Of a stretch of DNA of 52,310 bases, positions 1-12,897 are shown in pieces. The position numbers and the translations under genes were made by a program. The notes under the pieces were generated by a model that did no database searches, was not told the DNA's origin, and saw nothing but the letters and a program-made list of their open reading frames with translations. Origin of the DNA: Plantago elongata (lineage: Eukaryota > Streptophyta > Magnoliopsida > Lamiales > Plantaginaceae); contig JAYMSP010000430.1 in the NCBI GenBank assembly GCA_036897095.1, forward strand, positions 1 through 52,310, in the 5' to 3' direction. How positions within the stretch are numbered: the first letter of the stretch is position 1; every line of letters starts with the position of its first letter.

Positions 1-1
1 T

Positions 2-784
2 AGCAAAAAGTTGAAAGCCTCCTTAGATGAACATCAACAGCAAGTTCAATCAATAAATCACGCATACAAGGAGAATCTAGATGCATATGAGGAGAATCGA
101 AGTCAATTGGATCAGCAGCAACGACGACAACGACGACGACGACGACAACAACAACAACAACAACAACATCAAGTTCAATCAATAAATCACGCATACGAGG
201 AGAATTCATATGCATACGAGGAGAATCGAAGTCAATTGGATCAACAACAACAACAAAAGGATGCATTGGATGAATTAAGAAATTACCTACTCGAGGACGA
301 TAATCCACTGTTTCGACGTCCATTAGATCAATCAATAACTCATCTACCTGAGGATGTTGCACACCAAACTTGTACTACCGATCCAGTGATGCCGAGATCA
401 GACTCACTCGAGAAGTTTGGATTAGATCAACGACAACAACAAGAGGTTGAATATTATCAATTACTAAAGGTCATACTCGAGGGCAATGCACAGCAAACCA
501 GTATTACGGATCCACTGATGCAGTATCCAGACTCACTCGAGAAGTCTGGATGTCCATTAGATCAACGACAACAACAAGAGGATGAATTGGATCAATTAAG
601 AAATCTCCCACTCGAGGGCAATGCACGGCAAACCAGTACAACTGATCCACTGATGCAGAATCCAGACTCACTCGAGAAGTTTCGATGTCCATTAGATCAA
701 CGACAACAAGAAGAGGGTGAATGGGATGAATTAATAAATCTCCTCAATATGCCAGTAGATACAGAAGGGTTCGATTCTAGCTAA
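2..784 (+). CDS. 3' part of a glutamine-rich, internally repeated protein (unrecognised)
   Basis: The frame is open from the window edge to TAA at 782-784, so only the C-terminal 260 residues or so are visible; the true start or an upstream splice site lies outside. I do not recognise the family. The protein has two kinds of internal repeat. Near the N-terminal end a unit with the core QSINHAY..EN..AYEENRSQLDQQ occurs twice, separated by an Arg/Gln homopolymer tract coded by CGA and CAA triplets. Further on, a unit of about 45 residues with the core TDP.M...DSLEK...LDQRQQ.E occurs three times (about 345-480, 481-615 and 616-765). The chain is hydrophilic and acidic to neutral with no membrane segment, and coiled-coil is plausible. 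A C-terminal tail of a type I MADS-box or similar transcription factor is one possibility, but no diagnostic domain is in the window. Confidence 0.6.
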   Translation, partial: SKKLKASLDEHQQQVQSINHAYKENLDAYEENRSQLDQQQRRQRRRRRQQQQQQQHQVQSINHAYEENSYAYEENRSQLDQQQQQKDALDELRNYLLEDDNPLFRRPLDQSITHLPEDVAHQTCTTDPVMPRSDSLEKFGLDQRQQQEVEYYQLLKVILEGNAQQTSITDPLMQYPDSLEKSGCPLDQRQQQEDELDQLRNLPLEGNARQTSTTDPLMQNPDSLEKFRCPLDQRQQEEGEWDELINLLNMPVDTEGFDSS

Positions 785-3700
785 ATAGTAATATCAGGCA
801 AATGACGCCTTCAATCTATTCATGTATTGACTATATATAGTTATACACACACACATTCATTGATTGATTGAATTTAGTTCTACCAATATAAAGTTCAACT
901 AGATATAATTTTCAGTTGTTGAGTTAGAGTATTCATTGCATTTTCAAGTGTAAAAGACCGGTATTATAAGTATTGTGGGATTCAATTTCGATCAACAAAT
1001 GAATGATTTGATACGGAAGCAAGAGAGGTTGATGATGGGGGTTGATCTTATGATCATGGAATCTGTTTGACAGTATGATAAAAACAAATAATCTCATCTA
1101 ATTTTGCTTAAGAGCATGCCTCTGTTATATACTCTGTTCTTAAAAGTTAACACTTAACACGAACAGCTACCCGAAGAAACCGAAGGTCAGTATAAGCAGC
1201 AGCCTTGAGGTGTGGAAACGAACTATTATCCCCATATTCATCAATGATTTTAGGCATCTGCTAATATTCCATATGCATCGAGTAGTTTGCTCTTTTCTGG
1301 ATATTCTTAATTCATATCATAAGACAAGCTTAAATAGACTGGTTGCAAAATTTGCTAATGAACCTCATCCAAGGAGAGTTTTCAACAGATTCTACAATAC
1401 ACAGATCAAATCTTCTAGTAGTCTATATAAACTATGCTTTTTGTTCCAAGCTTATAATTTGACCTGTTTGATTTTTGCAACCAAAATTTTCAACAAACCA
1501 TAACAAGTAACTTTGGCCTGCCTGTTCAAAACCTCATCACTTCAGAAAAATCTTTAACTACAACAAACCTCCCAAAGATATCAGGTTCCAAGTTCCAACT
1601 CAGATGCTATAAAATTTCATCTACTGGCCACATTTGGCACGACTTCACTAATTTCATTCAAGTGAGGAGCAACAAATTTCTTGAACAACTCTATGTCTGA
1701 AATACTGTAAGGAAAGTCCAGTAGTTATATACTGTCCAGAAAAGTGATACCAATCTGTTGTTTCTAGTCAGGCCCAGACTTTGCAGAAAGTATATGAACT
1801 CTTCTGTGGGCTGAAAATAGGAGCCCACAATACACATAGATATAGAGATCCTCCTTTGCTATTCAATTCATACATCTACAGGAGTATTTTTTAGATTGAA
1901 ATAAATTTCATCACTGGATATACTGTATAATTGGATTTTTTTTTTACAAGTCTTGGGTAAACCTAAATTAGGTGGGTTGTCATTTATGCATGTTTTATAA
2001 CGGTGGAGCTACCAATCGGTGCTTTCACGGCATATATACAACTAACATTGTATGCTTATTTATATGATTGAGTAATAAAGTATTTTCTTATGATAAATAT
2101 TGACATAATAACATTGCACAAGATTCTCAATATCAAGTTATCAACTACCAACAACACATTTTATGTGAAGCAACTCAAAAGTGTTGCTCCAAGTACATGA
2201 CCCATAACAATATTTGCCAAAAAATGCCTTGAAGCTACGGAGTATAGCCTCCTAAATTTTGCCAAAAGATCAAGGTCCCTTTTATGTCTCCCTTTCGCCA
2301 AACACTTTACACATCTCTAGCTAGCTAGTCTGTATTTATCTTGAGTTTTCTTGTGTCTTTTTCCTGTCAAGACTCAAGATCAAAAGATCATTTAAAGATG
2401 AAAAATGAAACTATACAAGATTTGACTTTACTTGAGCTTCTTTAAGTTCCTACACTTACATATAGAGTCTAATGCTACAAGTATTGATACAACAAGTAGA
2501 AAAATGAAACTCTAGATAGTACTGTAGTGCTCCTTCAATTTACAAGAGCTATATATCGACATAGTCCGATAGAACTTGTGCCTTCATTAAGAACATAATG
2601 CATGCTTCATTTGGTGTAGGAAATATTGGATCTAATTCGATCCAAGTTCAAAAGTGATGATGAAATACTAAATGATGTAAAACTGGAGTTGAATTGTCTG
2701 AATTCGAATTGAATTTTTATATAATTTTTTAATATAAAATATAACTGAACTGAATTTAAATGATATTTCAAATAATCAGTAATATTCGGAGAATGATATG
2801 AGACCGATTTGAAATCATCGGAGTAAATCAGGTCACTACCACTAGATATTTCATGTTCCTCAACTTGGACAATCTTCAAAAGTTATTTTCGTCCTTTTCA
2901 ATGTTTGACAACGTGATGTTATAAATAATCTTAATCCCATAGTAAAATCGAAAATTAAAAGCCCTTTTATTTGCTTCTCGTGTCAGAATTGTCATAGTTT
3001 CCACAACCTTTTGACCTTTTATGTTCACTAGAAAAGACATTCCTGGAAAAAAAATTCACCTGCTCCCAACAGTTTATTACTCTAATCATCAGATTAGCTA
3101 CTAATATTACTGTCAAGATAAGAATGTTTTACCAGTAATGTTGAGTTTAATTAACACGCATCGTTGTTATATATAGTATCTTCTGTTAATTAAGTAGACT
3201 AGAAAGTTCTTGATCGTTTGAAATATTCGTCATGGTTGTTAAAAAATAATTAAAGATAATTAAAAAAATTAAGATGCAATAAGAAGGGTGATCGATGTAT
3301 ATAATATGTGCATGGCTGAGATGTTACAGATTGATGGATTAAAAAATGGTGTTGAATTGCGCATGGTCTGACATCAGATCTTGAGAAAGAAATGTTACAA
3401 TAATTTTAATGTAATTTGACAGTCGATGCATGCATATATGACTTCTTTTTTTCCGATAAGGATTCGATCTCTGTAAAAATTTGTTTCTATGTTGAATATT
3501 TTCACTGCTGTTTTTCTCTTGTACTGCTTTACTTTGACAGTGAACAACATTGGTACATTTATTACAGAACACAATATATTAATTAATGCAAGTACTCCCC
3601 TACAATTTCACTTCAACTGGTAACTTTACTAATCACACACGCTCAATTCATTTCATCGGTTCACCCCATTAATTACTTAAAGATGCATATGGGAGAAAGG

Positions 3701-6026
3701 TATTTTATCCTAAAGTTTAGGGCCTGCCATCGCAGTGCAACGTTTACTCTCATTAGCAAATTTAGTCTTCTATCATGATGTCTCAGCAGTCAATATGGTT
3801 GATGGTCGATTTTTCGACTCAAAAACTAAAATTGCCATAAATCATTAAATTTACCAGCGAAAATAACGTTGTATTATGCGTGCCATTTTTAGGACTAAAA
3901 ATAGCTTTCTCCCTATGCATATTTATGACTAGTGTTGTACGGGCTGAAATATATGTGATATAAAGGATAACGTTTAAAAACAAGGCAATTATGGTCGATT
4001 GGATACGCATAATAATTTCATTGTATATAGTTTAGTAGCTTCGAAGCGTAATACGGTGCTTGAGAAGCGTAATACGGTGCTTGAGACTTTGGTTGGTGGC
4101 ATAACGAACCAGAAAATATTAGAAAAAATATATAAAAGTACTTATTATTAAAACGAAGCATGAAAACAAAGTATCAACTGCCAAATGAAAAAAAAAGACC
4201 AAAGATTCGTACGTGGATGCTGATGGATAATTAACCACTTAACTATCCCTTTCTCACAAAATGAATCAAAAAACCTTATAACTCAGATTTAACTCCAAAT
4301 TAGCTGGATATCATGTACCCAAATTAAAGCCTTCAAAAGTCAATTTCAGTTACACAATAATTTCTTCAGTTTGACAACTTTTTACATGTATATCTGGTAT
4401 AAATTTCTCGAAGATATCTTCTTCTCTTAGAGTCAATGCTGATAACTTATCCTCTAATTCTCTTTGAAAAGTGATAACTTTAAAAGGGAGGTATAAAGTA
4501 GTATATGAGTAAAGAGGTGTTGATATATAACTAAAATAATTGTAATCTTAACAATTTCAGAAAAAAAGAAGTGAAGAAATTGAGCTAACTTTCTTACAAT
4601 AAGTAAATACCTAGTAAAATTATATTTAGACAGTTTTTGAAATGTATTTCAATGATATAATTTTGTTGCTAGTATCTAGCTATGAGGTAATGAACGTAAT
4701 TTATGATGAAAATAAATCTGAGAAAATGAATTAAAAAGATACAGTAGATGCTATTTGGCGTGATGATCACAGCTGGAGAAGAGATCTTAGCTTACCTAAG
4801 ATGAAAGTGCTAAGCAAAGAGTCAACTCTTAATGGGGCAGCCCACGAAAATAATATTGTGCTAAGAATACTATATGATCATTGATATCATAAGACATTGG
4901 TCAATGATTAACCAATCAAGATGATATTATCATTATATACGGGACCATTTTGTTAGTGTACCCAACAACGATTTATCTACTTGAAATTATTAATTAGATA
5001 GCAGTTTAATAATCCAAATTCACATGCACGTACAGTAAAGCCTTGTCTAGTTCTCTTGTCTTATTATTGCATGGCTTCATTATTGTATTGCTTCTTCTAA
5101 CCAGACTAAGATTTTCTGATAATTTTTTCTGTCCTTTCTTTAGCCACCTTATTGTATGAAGAGATTGAAAATTTCGTGACAATAAGTATTGTAATGTTTC
5201 CTGTTTGAACCAGTTTTGAGTACTGACGTGTTCAATCATAAATTATTAATTTAAGCTTAGCATCTATTAGGATAACAAATTATTGAAGCAACCAGTTTAA
5301 TAGAGAAGAAGATTTGAATTTTGAATCATTAATTACTAGTCTTTGTAGAAACAATATTTAGTCCCCAATTGCATTGTTTGAACGCAGACATGCATAATTA
5401 ATGGAACTTAGCTTCTGATGACCTTTTCATATAAGGTGCATTTGCATTTTAGCTTACGGTATCATCTACACGTATGCGTATAGATCGCTAATTTATGATT
5501 TAACTATATTTAAAAAAATGTAAGCAATTGCACTGAAATTACAACTCATGGCGACATTGACGATTAATGCTTATACAATGATACTGCCAATTGATCAGAT
5601 GAAAATGGCACTAGCTTAAGTACTCCAATTACTAGCTAGATCTAGTTCTTATACAAATTAATGATTAGTATTATTATATATATAATAAAACATTTTAATT
5701 TATTTTTTCTTTTCTTGTTTTTCATTTTTGGCTCCTTGTGCATATCTTTTATCATCTTGGAAATTGGTGGTTCTGACTTGTAGCAGAGACAATTGAACTG
5801 AAACTGTACAAAACAACATTAACACAAACATCAACAATCCTAAAAGAAATGCAGAATAGGAAGAAAAATAACCTTAATTAGCTCACAAAAGATATGTTTT
5901 CTTCCATTGCACAAAACCCCATAATTAAACTGGTTTGTTTTCCTTCTTTTTTTCCCAATCATCTGATCATATACATACAATCCCACCATAAATCCATGCC
6001 CCTTCAAATCTCTCCTTATTGTCCCA
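785..6026. other. gene-free AT-rich interval
   Basis: I find no convincing coding exon here on either strand. The short open frames lack plant-type start context, homology I can recognise, or splice continuity. The first few hundred bases are probably the 3' UTR and flank of the repeat-protein gene, and the last few hundred are the 3' side of the MYB gene. A 21 bp tandem duplication lies at 4043-4084. Confidence 0.6.
4043..4084. repeat. 21 bp tandem duplication
   Basis: The unit GAAGCGTAATACGGTGCTTGA occurs twice head to tail, at 4043-4063 and 4064-4084, without mismatch. It lies in non-coding DNA and I see no element around it. It looks like a recent local slippage or repair duplication. 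Confidence 0.8.
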
Positions 6027-7649
6027 TCAATAGTAGTACATTTCCCTCTCATGTGTCTTGTTCTCATGATGATCATTGAACAACAACACATTGCTACCAT
6101 TGTTGATGTTGTTGTTATTACAAAGATTGCCACTAGTAGTACTAACCAAGTTCTTGACCTCCTCATCAAGATCATACTGTAATTGAGTAGAGTCTCCCAT
6201 GATATTAATCCCGTGCTTTTCTTGATCATGTTCAAGATATGTAGAGTTACTAGTAGTAGTAAACAATGGATCCACATTATTCTGAATTCCATTACTACAC
6301 TTGTTCCCGTTGTAGTAAAGCATGAACTTTTGTTGGTTCTCTTGCATCAATCCACTTGCAACATATCCCATTTCTTCTTGCTTGATATGATCCTGGATAC
6401 TCCCATCAGATGATGAACAACTTGGCTGATCATTTCCACCAAACATGAGCATGCTGTTGTTTTCTTTTAGTGGGGTGTAACCGTATGGCAAAATGTCCAT
6501 CATGCCCTCCTGGTTTTGTGGGTTGTAATTGTGAGCCATTGGAAGGTGGTTGTTTGTGTTAATGTTGTTGTGGTTGAAGAGGTAAGTTTGAGGGACTGAA
6601 GTGATGGAATCCATGGCAGATAGGGATTTTGTAGCTTGGGAGTAGAATGAGGTGTACAAGTTTGAGAGGGTAGAAAGGGAATTCTGAAATTGATGAGAGC
6701 TTGAAAATGGCAAGGAATTGTATTTCCCTTGGATTGCTGGGATGTGATTCATTCCCATGAGCTTCTTCTTCAGCTTGGTGTTCCAGTAGTTCTTGATATC
6801 GTTATCGGTCCGGCCCGGAAGCTGAGCAGCAATGATTGACCACCTACAAATCAAAGATTAGTTAGTACTACATCCCAAAAAAGATGTTCAACTGAAGTTC
6901 AAAATTCTCTATATAAGAATAAAGTTATCATCTCATCTTTTTGGTAACTACTAGTAACTAACTATAATTAAATGCTTGTGGCTGATTTTGGTACTAAATT
7001 TATGAACTGAACTTGTCATGCATGCAAGAAATCTACTCCAATTTCTACTAATGGAAACCTTTTTTTGACAATATACAAATTTAGTCAATTTCCATTAGGT
7101 TCTTGATCTTTATCCCATATGACATGATATCCTACAGTATCCATTTTAAGCTGTTTTATTTTTCTGTCTTTTGCAGCAAACTAACAGTTCAAGTTCCTAA
7201 CCACATACCCAAAAACAGCAAAACTTAGAAGAAGCTCAACAGCAAAATAGAATAATTGATGATTCCAATTAGTTATTACCTGCTTCCAATGCTTGCATAG
7301 AGAGTACATATGATTCTGTCCTCATCATCAGAAAATTCACCATGTTTGATATTAGGCCTCAAATAATTCAGCCACCTCAGTCTACAACTCTTTCCACATC
7401 TTTTCAGACCTAGTTAATCATTAATCAACAATATACACATAAGATCATCAAGAAAAATTAAGAAAAAAAACTATAACTAATTGTTGCATCGAGAAATGTA
7501 AATAAAAATATACCAGCTTTTTGAGGAAGAGCAATCCAATTACCACCAGTGCCATATTTCTCAATGAAGTCTTTGAGTTTTGCATCTTCTTCAGGAGACC
7601 AAGGACCTTTCTTGACATTAGCCTTGTCACAACAAGGAGCTCTTCCCAT
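6027..7649 (-). CDS. R2R3-MYB transcription factor, RAX/Blind-like (subgroup 14)
   Basis: Three exons read on the minus strand: 7649-7514, 7409-7280 and 6843-6027, giving 360 residues with all joins in frame. The 136 and 130 nt exons are the standard sizes for plant R2R3-MYB genes. The protein starts [18 protein letters not shown]2 spans about residues 14-61 and R3 about 67-112, ending [15 protein letters not shown]. The linker and R3 ([14 protein letters not shown], then [16 protein letters not shown]) are typical of subgroup 14, which contains RAX1-3, MYB36, MYB68 and tomato Blind; to my eye Blind/RAX2 is closest. RAX/Blind factors act in the nucleus to promote axillary meristem formation, while MYB36 controls Casparian strip differentiation, so the role here is inferred from the group only. 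The C-terminal two thirds is low complexity and rich in Asn, Ser and Gln, as expected for an activation region. Nothing looks broken. Confidence 0.93.
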
Positions 7650-7765
7650 TTTTCTCTTTTCTTTCTTATCTTTCTCTCTCCAAGCTACAAGAAAAAGATG
7701 AAGAAGAAGAAGAACATATGTGATTGTGCTGGCTGGCTAGCTGTTGGGAAACTTGTGTGTCTCTT

Positions 7766-7790
7766 TGTCTTGTATAGTATATTATATAGT
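7766..7790 (-). promoter_or_regulatory. candidate TATA region of the MYB gene
   Basis: On the minus strand this reads ACTATATAATATACTATA, about 120-140 bases upstream of the MYB start codon, with a pyrimidine-rich leader between (TCTTTCTTTTC type). Position and composition fit a plant TATA box, but AT-rich strings are common here. Confidence 0.4.
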
Positions 7791-8849
7791 AATAGTAATA
7801 GTCTGATCATTTGACTTGCTGTTGTGTTTGGTATGGATTTTGGGCCTTTTGTTGAAGAAAAGTGAGAAAAGGTAAAAAGTCATTGGTTTATTAGTAGTTA
7901 ATAGTGTTAAGTGATTTTACATGAGCCTAATGAAGTCAATGGTGTGGGCAATTCATATGATGATGGGACTATTATATTAACACATAACTCAATATGTTAA
8001 TTAATTAAGTACTCCATAAGCTACTGTTATCAATGTAATTATTATGTACTGTGGGATTATGCTACGTGCAATGATTTGTGCCAAGCTTCTTCCTTGTATT
8101 TCAAGATTCCAATAGATGATTAACTCCGTTTACATAATTAACTCCATTTGCACTCATTATTTACAAATCTCGAGGTGGATTAGCACATTCTAGGTAGATT
8201 AGCTTACTAATATGGATTGGATTGGATTTTGATCTGATCATCTGATCGAGTTGACTACTGTAAATATTATTGTCTCAAAAGATCATGATGGAAATGTATA
8301 AAATTAATTATAAGAATTTATCACTCCTACTTATTGACAAACAATTTTAACATACCATAATTTAACAGAGAAATAATACTTCAACTTCAATTAAATGAAT
8401 TTGAAAAAATTAAAGTATTAGTATTGAAATAGCTAGCTTAAGAATAATGAACTATATGTCTTTTTTTCTTTTTTTTAAATGAACCGAGCTTATATCAAAA
8501 AAGAAAAGAAGAACAACGAAAGAGTCAAAGTACACCCTCAAGCTAAACCCACGTACTGATAATCAAGAGAGAAATCAAAGTGAAATGAACTATAAACCTT
8601 ACCACATAGTAAAATGATAAAATTTTACGTAAAAGATATAGAATAGACTCAAATTACAAGTTTTATTTCTTAAAAATATATCGGACTTTTACGTAGGTGC
8701 AATGCACCTAGAGATTGAGATCAAATTAAACACCTAGGTTCAAACGGAAACATATTATTTAGAAATTCATCAGGACATTGACAGTGAACCCGAACACTTG
8801 ATGTGGTGATTTTTTCTGCTTCACTTAATTATCAATTAGCTGACATATA

Positions 8850-9104
8850 CTCACTTCGTCCCAACGAACTTTATACATATTTATCATTTTTAACCATTCC
8901 ATCAAACTTTATAAACATATTACTAAAAAATAAAGTTACTCCATCACTAATAAATAATAAACAATCTCAACTTTGCACAAAAATTACACATTTAAATACT
9001 AAAAGTACATTTTTCCTCATCTTCCTTATTTATTATTATTATTATAATTTTTTACATAAAATTATATATCAATCCTAAAATATAAAATTTAATGGGAGGG
9101 AGAG
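8850..9104. mobile_element. Stowaway-like MITE (Tc1/mariner type)
   Basis: The left end reads CTCACTTCGTCCCA and the right end TGGGAGGGAGAG, an imperfect inverted pair close to the common plant Stowaway terminus CTCCCTCCGTCCC. A TA dinucleotide flanks each side (8848-8849 and 9105-9106), which is the target duplication expected for this superfamily. The 255 bp size and AT-rich, non-coding interior also fit. The terminal mismatches suggest an old copy. Confidence 0.7.
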
Positions 9105-9377
9105 TATGAAAATCACATTTTGTTTTGTAAGTGAGAGGAGGGATCCATTATAATGCTTTGTCCCCTCCAGTTAATAATCATGCATCTGCTAGGTCCTGTT
9201 TACATGTTTTAAACTTTGAGTCCATATTTAAGATTCTAAAACAGATTTAAGTAGATATTTAAAATATAAAATACTTAAAAGTCTAACGTATTTATATAAT
9301 CTATAATATTTTATATCATGAATTATAGTTGACTGGATCAGTTTATATGTTTTGACTTTAAATAAAAATTAACTGTG

Positions 9378-9492
9378 TGTTTGGGAAGCAATTCAAATTG
9401 AGAAACATCAATTCAAATTGTTTATTTTATATATAAAATATATAATTTGAATTTACTTTTTTTCAATTCAAATTGATTCATATTACATGGGT
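9378..9492. mobile_element. Tourist-like MITE hairpin
   Basis: Two arms of about 52 bases form an imperfect palindrome centred on TTTTATATATAAAA near 9430. The arms repeat the motif CAATTCAAATTG. The left end reads TGTGTTTGGGAAGC, the kind of terminus seen in Tourist/PIF MITEs. I could not fix the target duplication, so the limits are approximate. Confidence 0.5.
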
Positions 9493-10546
9493 TTACCTTA
9501 ATGCTATTAGTCAACATAATTGATTTGACCAGAGATTATAGTCATCACACGGGTTAAGACTTGATTAATTAAGAACCGTACTCTGTGTTCATATTTTGCA
9601 AATTAATACGCGGTGAATACAAAAGGCAGAATTTAAAAATATTGGAACAGTAAATTAATTATAGTGAACAGTAAAAATAGCTAGGATCGACGACAGTATG
9701 GTAAGAAAATTTGCAGAATCATGAGTTTGTACTGTTTATAGGATTTGGAAAGTGACTAATCAATGAGGATGAATTATATTAATCATCATCATCATGTTTC
9801 TACTGTTTTTCACCAGGTTTCATTTTTTTCATCGGATTGACTTATCGATGCTTGCTTGCTTTCTTATGCACTTGTTTTGTCATAGCTTCTTCAGACTATA
9901 TTTTGTTTTCTCTTTATAATGACAAACTTTTGTTAATTATATCATTAATTAATTAATTGCGGTCATTATACACTGTGAAAGCAAGTTGCTTTGCAGCTTA
10001 TCATTATCATTATCTGCACCTACCTGGCCTAGCAATTTCAGTAATTTTATTAATTAGTCCACACTTGTTTCATACTTCCATATAACTATCCAAGTAAACT
10101 TGTAGGACATAGGAGTATTAGTTTATGAACTACTCGATGAGCGAATTATGCAAGTAAGAGTGCAGTAAATTTATATTTTAACACAAAATTAGTTGTCTTA
10201 AACTTGTACATCAAACGTCTTCACAACTTGAAAGTACCAAGTAGTGGTTGTTCAGGTCAAATTGAGCATAGTAGTATTTATATATAACTAAGTTTCGTCA
10301 AATGTGAATTGTCAAAAGATATCACAAAATCCGAAGAGACATTTATTAAAGAAAGATTTAAGAAATAAACTGATATTCTAAGGTGTGTGTGTGTATATAT
10401 ATGTTTTAAATTAACAAAAATGAGTAATGTTTGATAATGAATATTTTATAAAAGTTAATATTCTTAGTACAACTTTTACTAATTATTTTAGTAATTATAA
10501 GTGTATTTAATTAAACAATATAATAAATCTCCTAATGAACTTTGAA

Positions 10547-10750
10547 AGTGTCATTTAACTTGTAAAATGTCATTTCACTTTTATAAATTGTTTAGCATTT
10601 TTTCTATATTCTCTAGCAACTGACTATTAAGAAACGTTATTGTCATATTAAAGTGTCATTCCACTTGTTAAAGTGTCATTTCACTTTTGCAACTTGTTTA
10701 GCTATTTTTTTCAATTCTCCAACAACCGGCTACTATGAAATTTTATTTCA
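10547..10750. repeat. diverged direct duplication, unit about 100 bp
   Basis: The stretch from about 10547 and the stretch from about 10653 follow the same order of motifs: GTGTCATTT.ACTTGT, then TGTCATTTCACTTTT, then TTGTTTAGC, a T run, CTC.A.CAAC.G.CTA. Many substitutions separate them, so the duplication is not recent. It lies upstream of the Helitron end and could be part of that element. Confidence 0.6.
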
Positions 10751-11042
10751 AATTTTTTTGTCCACTCACACCACTGACAACACCCTTTCGCTTATCCAAT
10801 TATTATTTCCGCATGAACCATTGTGTGTGTTCGGATCAGACTCCGACTCACTTGTACCATATTGTGACTATAAAATTGTACGTGTGTATACGACTCTATT
10901 AGGTTACTCAAGTTAATGACCCCGACTGTTATGAGAATCGTCTAATTTTCTGTTTGTTCAACATTTTATTGGAGCTCATGATGTCTCAATGCTAGCTCTT
11001 GTTATTTTATAAGTCATTTGAAATAAAACACGGACTATTGAA

Positions 11043-11487
11043 TCTATATATTCTACATCGAACATTTCAAAATGCATCTTCTATGTGCCTTAAACTTTCT
11101 CTTTAATCGATAATAATATTCTACATGCACTGCTTTATTAAAATCATAAATATATTTTTATTTCTGGTTTAGATCTGCAATGTAAAATTGCCACTTCTCG
11201 GTCAAGTTACAACTGTTCATTACTAATTCTCTATTCTTTAATGGATTTGGAATATCATTATTGAAAATGTTGTTAACATTTTCATAATTTTCTTTTTTTA
11301 TTTAATTAAATTTGTTAAGCACAATTTAAGGGCTCTACCCTAGAAAGTTTCAATTTCAGAATATAATATCTTAATAAAATTAATGTGAAGAGTTTAGGTA
11401 TGTCACATCAAATATGATTAAACGTGTGATTCAGTAATTGAATATAAAATTTATCGATACCGTGCTTAGCACGATGTATCATTCTAG
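11043..11487 (+). mobile_element. non-autonomous Helitron (3' end clear, 5' end tentative)
   Basis: The 3' terminus has the expected signature. A short GC-rich hairpin, CGTGCT-T-AGCACG, lies at 11461-11473, followed ten bases later by CTAG at 11484-11487 and then a T outside the element. That is the hairpin plus CTRR terminus of plant Helitrons, which insert between A and T without target duplication. The 5' end is a guess: a TC start preceded by A occurs at 11043 (TCTATATATTC). No Rep/helicase coding is present. Confidence 0.45.
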
Positions 11488-12491
11488 TGTATTTATAATA
11501 CGGTCTCTTGTGAAAGTAAGTTGGTTGTTTGGGTTACCATTTCAGTTCTATTTAATCGTAATTTTATTAAAAAACACTAACAACTGAATTCGTATTTAAA
11601 TAATTCAACTCCAATTATATACCAATCCTAACGATCATCTCATTATATATACCAAAGACCGACTAAATTTGTGCCACTATATCTGTCGTCGATGTAGAAG
11701 CATCCATGTACATTTAAAATGCATTGCATGACATACAAATAGGAACCAATTGACTTATATCAATCCTGAATTATGTGAACACGTAGTAGTATAAGAGAAA
11801 TCATTAGACTTGTGGCCAATCCAATACACCCTAAATAATTAATGCCTTACAATCCATAATAAAATCCTTCAGTCCTTGTCTTTTCCCGTGAGACATCGAA
11901 TCTCTCCTATAAAATAAACTATATACTTAGAATAGTATCTTGATTCTTGATGATAATTGATAAGTAACTAAACTATATTTATACGACCAATATCATTATT
12001 GAGGACCATATATGTATAAGTGTGAATTATGAAGAAATAAATTGAAAAGGTAGACAAGTGTCCTCATTTGACTTTGAGACAGGCTAAGATGAGGACTTGT
12101 GTTTTATTGCTTAATCTTAACTAAATCAATCAAATGGTTGGCGAACAATAAGGTTGAAATAACCTATTTACACTTCCCTTTCTACAATTCTTTATTACTC
12201 CGTTAACTAACTAACTCATCAACCAAGTCAATGTAACACTATCAATCTATCATCACATAACATTTCAATCCCTAATTTTTAATAGTTCAAGGATAAATTA
12301 CACAATAATCAACCTGCAATGTGCGTTTCTCTAACTCATATCCAACTATACTAATTAAATTGTGTCGGTCTCCTGAGAAACTTAGACTGACTCCAATAGA
12401 GCCATTGTCCAGGGGCCGAAACGGCTCTAAATTGGCGCGGCGTCTCCGTGCATGTCGTGCCTCGATGCGTAAAGTACCAGGCACAGCGCAC

Positions 12492-12515
12492 GGCAGCAGT
12501 CAATCGGCTGCTGCC
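12492..12515. repeat. subterminal palindrome of the Harbinger-type element
   Basis: GGCAGCAG and CTGCTGCC form a perfect 8 bp stem around an 8 base spacer, about 107 bases inside the element. The same structure is kept at 52120-52143 in the second copy, with one G-T pair. Confidence 0.65.
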
Positions 12516-12897
12516 ATCTTACCCCCCATTATTTTATTTTTTCATTTTTTCCTTTTTTCGGTTTTCGATTTTTATCCGTTTTCGAGCGATAATATCTCCA
12601 AAAATATGAAATAAAAAAATAGAAAAAAATCACCAACGACTACGTTTTTTCACGATCTACAAAATGAGATCAAATTTGATTTTTTTAATTATTCATTTTG
12701 AATTTTGAATTTCGAATTTTGAATTCTCCTCCTCCCCCCCCCCCTCTCCACCAAAAACATCTATAAAACAATCCCCAATCTTCATATTCTTCACCTCATC
12801 CCAACTCCAAATCCTCTTTCTCTCTATTAAACTCAAAAAACTATCTTCTCCCAAAACACCCTTTCCCCTTTCATTTTCCGACGACTTTTCCGGCAAG

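Larger units (their letters stand above)
7800..12384. other. gene-free interval upstream of the MYB gene, several small transposons
   Basis: No coding exon seen. The interval holds a Stowaway-type MITE (8850-9104), a Tourist-like hairpin (about 9380-9492), a diverged direct duplication (about 10547-10750) and a Helitron 3' terminus (to 11487), each listed separately. A GT/AT microsatellite lies near 10384-10401. The rest is plain AT-rich DNA. Confidence 0.6.

Noticed and set aside
1210-1503. 97-residue open frame on the plus strand
   Set aside because: It has no ATG at its 5' end, no recognisable domain and composition like translated AT-rich DNA.
12321-12614. 97-residue open frame at the left end of the Harbinger-type element
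   Set aside because: It crosses the element boundary and TIR and contains the palindrome; no relation to a known protein.
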